A stretch of DNA of 26,347 nucleotides from an uncultured Anaerotignum sp. (GTDB lineage: Bacteria; Bacillota; Clostridia; Lachnospirales; Anaerotignaceae), in the NCBI GenBank assembly GCA_910578425.1, contig CAJTQX010000034.1, positions 3,714 to 30,060 of the forward strand, written 5' to 3'. Shown here piece after piece: positions 14,211 to 21,217 of this stretch. Each line of letters opens with the position of its first letter. Position 1 is the stretch's first letter. The translations under genes were made by a program, and so were the position numbers. The notes beneath the pieces were generated by a model. That model was not told the origin of the DNA. It made no database searches and saw nothing but the letters and a program-made list of their open reading frames with translations.

Positions 14211-15365
14211 TCAAGACATATGCCGCGCTTTTTCCTGCTCTGCCTGTCTGAAGCCCTCCAGCTTGGCCTTTTTATACGCCGGAAACCGTTCTTCGTCCAA
14301 AGCCTGCCGAATTTCCTCCATCATGGTATTGAAGAAATAGAGGTTATGCATAACGGCAAGGCGCATTGCCAGCATTTCCTTTGCCTTGAATAAATGGCGG
14401 ATATACGCCTTGCTGTACTTCCGGCAGACAGGACAGCCGCAGGTTTCGTCAATCGGCGTATCGTCCAGTTCATATTTCGCGTTCAGCAGGTTCAGCTTTC
14501 CTCGGTTCGTATAAACATGCGCGTGCCGTCCATTTCGGGCAGGCAGTACGCAGTCAAAGAAATCCACGCCGCGCTCCACAGCCTCCAATATATTTTCCGG
14601 CGTACCAACACCCATCAGGTAGGTCGGCTTTTCCTGCGGCAGATGCGGCACAACTTCCTCAATGATATGGTACATCTCCGCATGGCTCTCACCTACCGCA
14701 AGCCCACCAATCGCATAACCGTCCAAGTCCAGTTCGGAAATGCGTTTCGCGTGCTCAATACGAATATCCTCGTATGTCGCGCCCTGATTGATTCCAAAAA
14801 GCATCTGTTCCCTGTTAATCGTATCCTCCAAACCATTCAGCCGCGCCATTTCCTTTTTGCAGCGTTCCAGCCAGCGCGTCGTCCGCGCCACAGAAGCCTC
14901 TACATATGGGCGTTCTGCCGGTATGCCGATACATTCGTCAAACGCCATCGCAATCGTAGAGGCAAGGTTTGACTGTATCTGCATACTTTCCTCCGGACCC
15001 ATGAATATTTTCCTGCCGTCTATGTGCGAATTGAAATAAACGCCTTCCTCTGTGATTTTGCGCAGCGTTCCCAGAGAAAAAACCTGAAACCCGCCGGAAT
15101 CCGTCAGAATCGGCCTGTCCCACACCATAAATCTGTGCAGACCGCCCAGCTTTTTTATGATGCCGTCACCTGGGCGCAGATGCAGGTGGTAGGTATTGGA
15201 AAGCTCCACCTGGCATTTCAGTCCCTCCAAATCCTCCGATGACAACGCTCCTTTTATGGCGGCGCAGGTGCCGACATTCATAAATACCGGCGTCTGTATC
15301 ACGCCGTGTGGAGTGTGAAATTCTCCGCGTTTCGCCCTTCCGCAAGTTTTCAAAAGTTTATACAT
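14211..15365 (-). CDS. tgt: tRNA-guanine transglycosylase (bacterial, preQ1 type)
   Basis: 384 residues, full length. It exchanges guanine-34 of GUN-anticodon tRNAs (Tyr, His, Asn, Asp) for preQ1 in queuosine synthesis. TDSGGFQVFSLG carries the general acid/base Asp89, FDCVLPARNGRHA carries the nucleophile Asp271, and the zinc site is CGCPVC plus His340 (Cys309, Cys311, Cys314). GGLAVGE (220-226) has Val at the position that distinguishes bacterial preQ1 enzymes from queuine-using ones (Gly). It has its own promoter (15422-15450). The window also holds a VUT-family transporter that could supply a queuosine precursor. Confidence 0.97.
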   Translation of the reverse strand: MYKLLKTCGRAKRGEFHTPHGVIQTPVFMNVGTCAAIKGALSSEDLEGLKCQVELSNTYHLHLRPGDGIIKKLGGLHRFMVWDRPILTDSGGFQVFSLGTLRKITEEGVYFNSHIDGRKIFMGPEESMQIQSNLASTIAMAFDECIGIPAERPYVEASVARTTRWLERCKKEMARLNGLEDTINREQMLFGINQGATYEDIRIEHAKRISELDLDGYAIGGLAVGESHAEMYHIIEEVVPHLPQEKPTYLMGVGTPENILEAVERGVDFFDCVLPARNGRHAHVYTNRGKLNLLNAKYELDDTPIDETCGCPVCRKYSKAYIRHLFKAKEMLAMRLAVMHNLYFFNTMMEEIRQALDEERFPAYKKAKLEGFRQAEQEKARHMS

Positions 15366-15421
15366 TCCGCTTTATCCTCATTTCTATCTGTTCTGGCTGT
15401 TCAATTTTTCCATTGCCTACC

Positions 15422-15450
15422 ACTATACACAGGTTTCCCTTTCCTGTCAA
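15422..15450 (-). promoter_or_regulatory. Sigma-A promoter of tgt
   Basis: On the minus strand: perfect TTGACA (15450-15445), 17-bp spacer, TATAGT (15427-15422). Start near 15415, leader about 50 nt. I saw no preQ1 riboswitch in it. Confidence 0.82.
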
Positions 15451-15484
15451 TCCGAAAACAGCCGCCTCACTTTTTATCCGGCAT

Positions 15485-15526
15485 AAAAATAAAACCGAAA
15501 GCTCTGCTGCGCAAATTTCCGGTTTT
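15485..15526 (-). terminator. Terminator after the ogg gene
   Basis: On the minus strand AAAACCGGAAA pairs with TTTCGGTTTT (one bulged G), followed by ATTTTTAT. It starts 20 bp after the stop at 15546. Confidence 0.78.
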
Positions 15527-15545
15527 GTACTTCAAAAACAGTCCG

Positions 15546-16388
15546 TCACTTCCCAATTTTCTTTATCCGTCCATAGTAAAACAGATACTGCTGGGCAAAA
15601 CCGGCGTCCTTTCCAAAGCGCGCCGCTGCCATTTCCTGCAAAGCCTGCAATGAAAGGGGCTCTCCGCTGAAATACGCTGCTTCCATCACGCGGCGAATCC
15701 ATACGTCCGCCGGAAAAACCTCATAACATCCCAGCGAAAACAGCATAACACAGTCCGCCACTTTCCGCCCAACACCCCTGATTTCCATAAGCCGCGCACG
15801 CAGCTCCTCCGTTTCCAGCCGTTCCAGCTCCTCCGCGGCATATCCTCCGGCGCATACTTTTTTTACTGCGTCCACAATATATCCCGCACGAAACCCACAG
15901 CCCAGCCGCCGCAGGCTTTCTTCATCTGCCCGCGCCAGTTCTTCCGGCGTCGGGAATGCAGACCAGCTTTCCATCTCTTTCCCATATTCCGCGCAGAGCT
16001 TTGCCGCCAGCCCTCGAATACGGGGAATGTGATTATTCTGAGAAAGGATGAAAGAAATCAGTGTTTCAAAAAATTCCTGCTGCAACATATGGATTCCGGG
16101 CGCGAAAGAAATTGCCTCCGCCATAACCGCATCGCTTGCCGCAAGCCGTTCTTTCAGCGTTCCATAATCACGTTCCAGGTCAAAATACTGCCGCCAGAAG
16201 GGAATATCCTCCGTCCGCCCTTCGCAGAGAAAAATATCCGGCCCTTCCTGCATAAAAACACCGGCCCTGTCCCCCGCAAACGCAGTATACGCGCCCGTTT
16301 CCGTATCTTTGCCGAACCGAAAGCACTGCCCGCTTTCCAGCGTTTCCGAAAGGGAAAAATCTGCCCCGCTCCAAAGAATCTGTTTCAT
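15546..16388 (-). CDS. ogg: 8-oxoguanine DNA glycosylase/AP lyase (OGG1 type)
   Basis: 280 residues. It removes 8-oxoguanine from DNA and nicks the backbone. The N-terminal OGG domain starts SLSETLESGQCFRF (as in human OGG1), and the C-terminal HhH-GPD domain carries ETLISFILSQNNHIPRI, the hairpin MEIRGVGRKVADCVMLFSLG with the catalytic Lys209, and PADVWIRR with the catalytic Asp228. AAGGAG lies 5 nt upstream of the ATG. The ribosome binding site begins only three bases inside the edge of the MITE-like element at 16401-16561. Before that insertion the gene would have followed the lipoprotein gene with no gap beyond its ribosome binding site. Confidence 0.93.
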   Translation of the reverse strand: MKQILWSGADFSLSETLESGQCFRFGKDTETGAYTAFAGDRAGVFMQEGPDIFLCEGRTEDIPFWRQYFDLERDYGTLKERLAASDAVMAEAISFAPGIHMLQQEFFETLISFILSQNNHIPRIRGLAAKLCAEYGKEMESWSAFPTPEELARADEESLRRLGCGFRAGYIVDAVKKVCAGGYAAEELERLETEELRARLMEIRGVGRKVADCVMLFSLGCYEVFPADVWIRRVMEAAYFSGEPLSLQALQEMAAARFGKDAGFAQQYLFYYGRIKKIGK

Positions 16389-16397
16389 TCCTTCTCC

Positions 16398-16564
16398 TTA
16401 GAACTTATCCGTAAATAAGATACGTGCAGATTGCACAGTCAGATTTTTCGGCAGGCAAGAAGCTTTTTTGCAGGCGTACCAAGTGGTACGGCAAGGAAAA
16501 GCGACAAAGGCTGCCGGAAAAGATGAAGCAAGATGTACGTAAATCATTTACGGATAGGTTCTTA
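16398..16564. mobile_element. MITE-like palindromic element with TTA target duplication
   Basis: Element 16401-16561 (161 bp), flanked by TTA at 16398-16400 and 16562-16564. Terminal inverted repeats GAACTTATCCGTAAAT (16401-16416) and ATTTACGGATAGGTTC (16546-16561) match at 15 of 16 positions. The symmetry continues inward: TACGTGCA/TGTACGTA, TTTTTCGGCAG/CTGCCGGAAAA, GCTTTTTTGC/GCAAGGAAAAGC and a central GTACC-AAGT-GGTAC, so the RNA would fold into one long hairpin. It codes for nothing, so any movement would need a transposase supplied elsewhere. The left TTA copy adjoins the ogg ribosome binding site and the right copy is the stop codon of the lipoprotein gene. Confidence 0.85.
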
Positions 16565-17806
16565 ATCATCCAATATGATAAAACCGTAATCCGAGCCTGT
16601 TTTTTCCTTAAAGTAGTTTTTGGCTTCATTATCGGAAGAAACCGGCTTCGCCTGCCAATAATCCCCTGAACGGTAAGCCGCATAGCGCGAGCCGTCCGTC
16701 ATCACAAAATACGCGCAGTTTGCCGTTGCGCACTGATACGAAATCTCGCTGACGCTGGAAATATACCGTCCGCTGAACAAAGCCGCCACCGCGCCGCCCT
16801 GTTCTGAAAGAATATAACCCTTCCATGACGCAAGGTTATAGTCCGGCAGAAGATTCACATTGAAATCCGGCACAAGCCTGTTTATGTATGTAATCGGATA
16901 AGAATCTATCTGCACATTAGGATAAACAACTTCCCAGAAATTGTTGTCATTTTTCAGCACATACTGCTTCACTGCCGCAGTATTCGCCGTTGTGGAAAAC
17001 GTTACGACAGCATATTTATTGTCTTTTGTGATTTCGCGTACATAATAGCTGTCAAACTTTCCTTCATACAGGCTGATAAAATTCAATATCCGCTCATACT
17101 CCGCAGCAGCGGAAGAAAGCCGCCCGATTTTCCCATGATTCTGATTATAGCGGGACAGCAGGTTTTTGTAGCTTTCTTCTGAAATCGCCCCAACCTTGCC
17201 GGAGGGCGAAGCCAGCACATATTTCCCCGACTGCTTTACTGCCGCAAAAACACCGAAATCCATGCTGTCTTTCGGGATATTCACGCCATCATATTCCGCC
17301 AAATCGCTGCCATTGACCAGCAGGAGCTCATAACTTGCGTCCGCGTTGCCGCTTTCCAGATACCCTTCCTCCACAAGCATATCCGGCGTGATATATACGC
17401 CGTCATAAAAACCATAAAGCCTGCCGTTTTTGGATATCCAGCCGCGTTTCGCACCGTTCGTTTTATAATCTGCCTGCGCGGCCGCCGCTGTCGCGGTCAG
17501 GCTCTGCGCCCGCTTTGCGGTTTCACTCTGCCAGAAGGGCTTCCCCTGCGCCGCCGGTTTCCTGTTTTCCGATGGCTTTGGTTCTGTTTCGCCGGAACCC
17601 TCCCCTTCGGGCTCATTCGGAGCAGTATCGCCCTCCTCCTGCTCCTCCCTGCTCGGCGGAACAATAATCTCCCGATTCGGACGTTTTGTTTCTTCGCTCA
17701 CAGGAGGCTTTTCTTCCTGTACAGGCTCCCGAAAGCCGCAGCCGCTGATCATAAAAACGCATATCCCCGCCAAAAGGCAGAGATATTTCCAATTTTTATT
17801 CTGCAC
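16562..17806 (-). CDS. Predicted lipoprotein with Pro/Glu-rich linker, function unknown
   Basis: About 414 residues. The start is taken at a GTG (17806) because GAGG lies 9 nt upstream; an ATG at 17815 is possible. A basic N-terminus, a hydrophobic core and lipobox ISGC predict a membrane-anchored lipoprotein. A disordered linker rich in Glu, Pro and Gly follows (about 25-85), then a globular domain of some 290 residues with several Tyr-rich beta-like segments (GRLYGFYDGVYITPDML, YEGKFDSYYVREI, TYINRLVPDFNVNLLPDY). I do not recognise a family. The gene overlaps the end of the preceding small gene by 11 nt, so the two are coupled. Its stop codon TAA doubles as one copy of the target duplication of the adjacent element. 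Confidence 0.75.
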   Translation of the reverse strand: MQNKNWKYLCLLAGICVFMISGCGFREPVQEEKPPVSEETKRPNREIIVPPSREEQEEGDTAPNEPEGEGSGETEPKPSENRKPAAQGKPFWQSETAKRAQSLTATAAAAQADYKTNGAKRGWISKNGRLYGFYDGVYITPDMLVEEGYLESGNADASYELLLVNGSDLAEYDGVNIPKDSMDFGVFAAVKQSGKYVLASPSGKVGAISEESYKNLLSRYNQNHGKIGRLSSAAAEYERILNFISLYEGKFDSYYVREITKDNKYAVVTFSTTANTAAVKQYVLKNDNNFWEVVYPNVQIDSYPITYINRLVPDFNVNLLPDYNLASWKGYILSEQGGAVAALFSGRYISSVSEISYQCATANCAYFVMTDGSRYAAYRSGDYWQAKPVSSDNEAKNYFKEKTGSDYGFIILDD

Positions 17807-18209
17807 AGTAATCATCCTCTTTATCTCTGATTGCTTCATATACGGAAAGCAGCTCCGCATTGTGCGCGTCTAAAATGGCACAAAGCTTTTCTTCCATTTT
17901 CTCCCGTTCCGGTTCAAAGGGGAAACGCACTGTCCAGACAGGCTCATAATGCCCGTCCTCCTCGGCAATCTCCTCCACCAGCGCGCCCACCGGTTCCGTA
18001 TCATAATAATCATACACTGCTTCAAACTCCCAGTCCTCCAGCGTCCTGCCGCAGGTCAGCCGGAGCGTGACTGTTTTCTCTGCCCTGCCCTCCGCGTAGA
18101 TGCTGAAAATCAGTTCACTGTTTTCCGCCAGTGTGTAGCTGTCCAGTTCTTTTTCCAGAAACCCTGTTGTTTCGTCCTTCAGCATGATTACAATTACTGT
18201 TTCGTCCAT
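17796..18209 (-). CDS. Small acidic conserved protein (possibly DUF6762-like), function unknown
   Basis: 137 residues from the ATG at 18209, which AAGGAG precedes by 7 nt; the frame is open further upstream but without a ribosome binding site. It begins MDETVIVIMLKDETTGFLEKEL and is very acidic throughout, with beta-like strands (SELIFSIYAEG, KTVTLRLTCG, YEPVWTVRFPF) and a C-terminal helix. It resembles, from memory, the DUF6762 family of Clostridia; I cannot confirm this. No signal peptide or membrane segment. It is the first gene of a transcript with the lipoprotein gene and has a long structured leader. Confidence 0.7.
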   Translation of the reverse strand: MDETVIVIMLKDETTGFLEKELDSYTLAENSELIFSIYAEGRAEKTVTLRLTCGRTLEDWEFEAVYDYYDTEPVGALVEEIAEEDGHYEPVWTVRFPFEPEREKMEEKLCAILDAHNAELLSVYEAIRDKEDDYCAE

Positions 18210-18249
18210 ATCCAATCTCCTTGCATCTCTGTCACGCCGCTTTGTGGGC

Positions 18250-18340
18250 GTTGCCATAAGAAAATTTTATTTGGGGAAATGCCTGAAAAACCGAGATTTT
18301 TCAGTACGGATTCATTTATGATAAAATTTTCTCAGGCAAC
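18250..18340 (-). other. Structured 91-bp leader palindrome upstream of the small acidic protein gene
   Basis: Nested pairings: GTTGCC/GGCAAC (18250-18255 with 18335-18340), GAAAATTTTAT/ATAAAATTTTC (18260-18270 with 18321-18331), and an apical hairpin CTGAAAAA/TTTTTCAG (18283-18290 with 18297-18304). With the promoter at 18375-18403 this lies wholly in the transcribed leader, ending 40 nt before the start codon. It is either a regulatory RNA structure or a small palindromic repeat. I do not recognise a riboswitch class. Confidence 0.6.
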
Positions 18341-18374
18341 TGCTTTTCATGAAACACCTTTTTCCATTGTGCTG

Positions 18375-18403
18375 ATTATACTACAAATTTCCCAACGATG
18401 CAA
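18375..18403 (-). promoter_or_regulatory. Sigma-A promoter for the small acidic protein-lipoprotein operon
   Basis: On the minus strand: TTGCAT (18403-18398), 17-bp spacer, perfect TATAAT (18380-18375). Start near 18368, giving a leader of about 160 nt. In the remaining divergent gap, 18404-18580, I found no good plus-strand promoter. Confidence 0.75.
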
Positions 18404-18580
18404 CAAAAGCGGTTCCAATTACAAGACTTGCCAGTATTCAGACGGTATGGCGAACGAGTTTGTTCCCTGTTTTTCCAAAAAAAATGACGCTCTTTTCCCC
18501 GTTCCCGATTCTGACAAACACATTCTTTTTCCCAAATCCTCCGCATAAACTGTTAAAAAAACAACCAAGGGAGCGTTCTT

Positions 18581-19858
18581 ATGCAAAATCCGCATGTAAA
18601 ATATCTCAAAACAAAAAAAGGGTATTTCTACCTCTTTTATTCCGAACACGGCAGTATTTTCAGCCGCGGCTATACCGCGGAGGGCTGGACCATTCCGCAG
18701 AAAATTGCCGAAAAAACCGCGCCGGTGTTCTCTCTCTGCCAGTATGGCGACCTTGTCTACCTGCTGTATTCCAGCGGGGAAGGGCAGCTGTTCCTCGCCT
18801 CTTCGCGGGATTTCAGCCAGTGGGAACATCGTCCCATGATGGGCGGTTCGCACCAGACAGGGCGGACAAAGTTTTTCCTCCTCCCCTCGGAAACCGCCTT
18901 CCATGTCGTCTATCATCTTCCGACAGAATCCACAGGCGTAGATTCCCTTGTCTATACCTCCTTTCAGGACGGGCAATGGGAAAAGCCTTACCAGATTGAC
19001 CGGTTTCTGCCGATGGGACGAACGCCGTTTTTTGCCCGCAGGCTCAGCCGCGAACATATCATATTATATTACCGCACAGGGAAAAACGTCCTGAGCGCGC
19101 GGGAAATGCTCCTGACGCCCTACACAATGGGCAGCGTTACGCCATTGATACAGACGCCCTCTCCCCTGCTTGACGTTTCCATCGTCAATGACGCGGAAAA
19201 AATCCATATGCTTTATATCGTGCGGAGTTTGTTCCGCTCACAGGTGGTCTATCAGTATAAGCACACCACAGCTATCAGCACGCCGCGCGTACTTTGGGAA
19301 GACATGAATTGTGACAACTGCCTGATTTACCTGGAACGGGGAAATGTTGTTGCCATGTGGACGGTAAACGGCCAGCCTATGCGCTGTACCTCGCAGAACA
19401 GCGGCGGCACATTCGGCCCCGTAGAGCGGTATACAGAACATTTTCCCGGCTACTGCATGAAAGGCGAGCTGCTCGGCGCGGACGATGTACCGCTGAATGC
19501 CGCAGAAGCCTACGGCGACATGCATCATGGCTATTTGCCCGCTGTATTTTCCGCCTCTCCCCTGCCCCATCAAAATCACAGGGAAGATACGCCGCAGCAG
19601 CCGGATTTTTCAAAGGCGTATACAGCATTGCAGGAAAGCCACAAACAGCAGATGGAGGAGCTTTCCACGCTCCTTGCACAGCGCAGCGATGAAATCACCA
19701 CTGTAAACGCCCGCTGGAAAGCGCAGATAGATAAAATGGAACAGGAAATACGGTCGCTCCGACAGGAGAATGAACGTCTGCGTTCGGCGCGTCCTTCCAA
19801 CCCTCCCGCTGCGCCGACTCCGCTGGAACCTCCCGAAACAGAAAAAAACGAAAGTTAA
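18581..19858 (+). CDS. Unrecognised soluble protein with propeller-like repeats and C-terminal coiled coil
   Basis: 425 residues, AAGGGAG 7 nt before the ATG. No signal peptide or membrane helix. Residues 1-330 consist of repeated beta-strand blocks spaced 45-50 residues apart (GYFYLFYSEHGSIFSRGYTAEGW, DLVYLLYSSGEGQLFLASS, AFHVVYHLPTESTGVDSLVYTS, KIHMLYIVRSLFRSQVVYQY, NVVAMWTVNGQPM), which suggests a beta-propeller. Residues 345-400 form a coiled coil rich in Gln/Glu/Arg/Leu, followed by a Pro-rich tail. I cannot name a family. It is the only plus-strand gene after 1.9 kb and stands alone between a promoter-bearing divergent gap and a strong terminator. Confidence 0.75.
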   Translation: MQNPHVKYLKTKKGYFYLFYSEHGSIFSRGYTAEGWTIPQKIAEKTAPVFSLCQYGDLVYLLYSSGEGQLFLASSRDFSQWEHRPMMGGSHQTGRTKFFLLPSETAFHVVYHLPTESTGVDSLVYTSFQDGQWEKPYQIDRFLPMGRTPFFARRLSREHIILYYRTGKNVLSAREMLLTPYTMGSVTPLIQTPSPLLDVSIVNDAEKIHMLYIVRSLFRSQVVYQYKHTTAISTPRVLWEDMNCDNCLIYLERGNVVAMWTVNGQPMRCTSQNSGGTFGPVERYTEHFPGYCMKGELLGADDVPLNAAEAYGDMHHGYLPAVFSASPLPHQNHREDTPQQPDFSKAYTALQESHKQQMEELSTLLAQRSDEITTVNARWKAQIDKMEQEIRSLRQENERLRSARPSNPPAAPTPLEPPETEKNES

Positions 19859-19901
19859 AAAAAGCCCTCTTAAGACGGTCTGACTTAAGAGGGCTTTTTT
19901 T
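19857..19901. terminator. Bidirectional terminator between convergent genes
   Basis: A perfect 18-bp stem, AAAAAAAGCCCTCTTAAG (19857-19874) with its complement at 19884-19901, and a 9-nt loop. T runs exit on both strands. The stop codons of both converging genes (19856-19858 and 19900-19902) lie inside or at the edge of the stem. Confidence 0.95.
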
Positions 19902-20271
19902 ACTCCGGCGTTTCTGCCACGCTTTGCAGAAGCTCCGCAATTTCTTCCAGCAGTTCACAGCAGTCCGCACCATTCCCTAAGGCGGAAAGCCTGCCGCAGT
20001 CCAGCGCGCCGAACCGCTCCTGTGCCGCAGAAAGAAACTGTATCCGTTTCACCTTCACAGCTTCCTCATCGAACAGCAGACCCAGCACCATTACTGCCGC
20101 AATCAGCCCGCCGCAAAGTCCGTTGATTCCAAAACCGCCGTTCAGCCCTATGCAGGCGGAAAGCAGCGTTTCCGGCAAATCCAAGTCATATTCTTCCGCC
20201 GCAGACTGCAATATAATACGGGCGCAGTCCTCCCCAGCGTCGCTGTGTGCTCGAACACGGTCTTTCAGCAT
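19900..20271 (-). CDS. C_GCAxxG_C_C family putative redox protein
   Basis: 123 residues. The pattern fits the C_GCAxxG_C_C family: an early Cys in GEDCARIIL (16), then SACIGLNGGFGINGLCGGLIAAVMVLGLLF (Cys40, Cys53), a C-terminal LDCG (Cys92) and DCCELL (Cys103-104). The glycine-rich GGFG..GLCGGL segment and regular cysteines suggest a metal or redox-active site; the biochemical role is not established for the family. GAGGGGGTGAGG precedes the ATG. The gene is 91 bp downstream of the EcsC-like gene on the same strand, and its stop codon sits inside the terminator T-tract. Confidence 0.8.
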   Translation of the reverse strand: MLKDRVRAHSDAGEDCARIILQSAAEEYDLDLPETLLSACIGLNGGFGINGLCGGLIAAVMVLGLLFDEEAVKVKRIQFLSAAQERFGALDCGRLSALGNGADCCELLEEIAELLQSVAETPE

Positions 20272-20362
20272 CGCCTCACCCCCTCTTATTCATACTATGG
20301 CAGGAGAGGACAAACGTGCTGAAAAATTTGAAATCCTACAAAAACTTATCGGCAAACAAACA

Positions 20363-21217
20363 TTACGCCTGTTTCTGTTCTTCCTCCCGGCAGCGTTGTT
20401 CCAGCCCGCAGAGGTAGCGTTTCCGGTATTTCAGTCCGGCATATTTCATAACTTTACGGTAATACACAGGGTTTCCCATGCCGCCTATCATTCCAACAAC
20501 AGGCAGGCCCTGTATGAATTTCAGAAGGAGCATATCCGAAGCAAACGCGCTGGCTGTCTGCTCTGTCTGCGCCTTTAACGTTTCTTCATCGGATGCCATT
20601 TCTTCGCCCCGCTCCAGAAATCCGTCTATTTCCATGTTCAGGCGTTCCCATTCCCCGCCTTTTGTCACGGAACCCTCCAACAGCTTCAATATAAACATCT
20701 GCTCCCTCGGGGAATCGTAATCAAAGCCATACCGCAGAGCCGTTTCATAGACGCCTTTCAGCAGGACGCTGATAAACAGCACAATATCCGGCAGGCCAAT
20801 GCCCAGCACACCCAGACCAACGCCCTCCACTGTCGTAACAGCCATATCCCGCAGCCCTGCCAGTTCCGCACTTTTCTGCATTTTCCGCAGCTCTCGGCGT
20901 GTGCCGCGCAGCTCCGCTGCATAATTTCGTATTGCATGGTCCTCCTGCATGCTTTCCCTGCGGATTCCTTTTTCTATGATGCGCGTCCCCTTTTCAAATA
21001 CAATACTGAACGCTCTGCAAAATGCTTTTTCCAAAGTTTCCCGCACCTTAACCGGAATTTTTTCTTCCAGGCGGCTTGAGAAACCGGCGTTCCTGTCATG
21101 GCTCGCCGCCTTCTTCAGCCTTGCCTCCTGCTTCCGCAGGCTGTCCAGTTCTTTCCTGACAGCCGCTTTCTTCCGGTTCAGCTTTTTTGCATCATACACG
21201 TCCATTCCTCCCGTCAC
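20363..21217 (-). CDS. EcsC-family protein
   Basis: 284 residues. A highly charged N-terminal helix (AKKLNRKKAAVRKELDSLRKQEARLKK) precedes the EcsC-like domain: KVRETLEKAFCRAFSIVFEKGTRIIEKG, VEGVGLGVLGIGLPDIVLFISVLLKGVYETALRYGFDY, and a late FIQGLPVVGMIGGMGNPVYYRKVMKYAGLKYRKRYL, which is typical of the family. The role of EcsC is poorly defined; it probably associates with the membrane. A GTG at 21217 overlaps the stop of mtaB (GTGA), suggesting coupling; a GTG at 21199, 7 nt after GGGAGG, is an equally plausible start. Confidence 0.82.
   Translation of the reverse strand: MTGGMDVYDAKKLNRKKAAVRKELDSLRKQEARLKKAASHDRNAGFSSRLEEKIPVKVRETLEKAFCRAFSIVFEKGTRIIEKGIRRESMQEDHAIRNYAAELRGTRRELRKMQKSAELAGLRDMAVTTVEGVGLGVLGIGLPDIVLFISVLLKGVYETALRYGFDYDSPREQMFILKLLEGSVTKGGEWERLNMEIDGFLERGEEMASDEETLKAQTEQTASAFASDMLLLKFIQGLPVVGMIGGMGNPVYYRKVMKYAGLKYRKRYLCGLEQRCREEEQKQA

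Noticed and set aside
16401..16561. Transposase-encoding insertion sequence
   Set aside because: At 161 bp the element cannot encode a transposase, and no such gene is elsewhere in the window.
18419..19057. Minus-strand open frame overlapping the start of the plus-strand 18581 gene
   Set aside because: No ribosome binding site or recognisable motif; the plus-strand frame has both a good binding site and a matching terminator.
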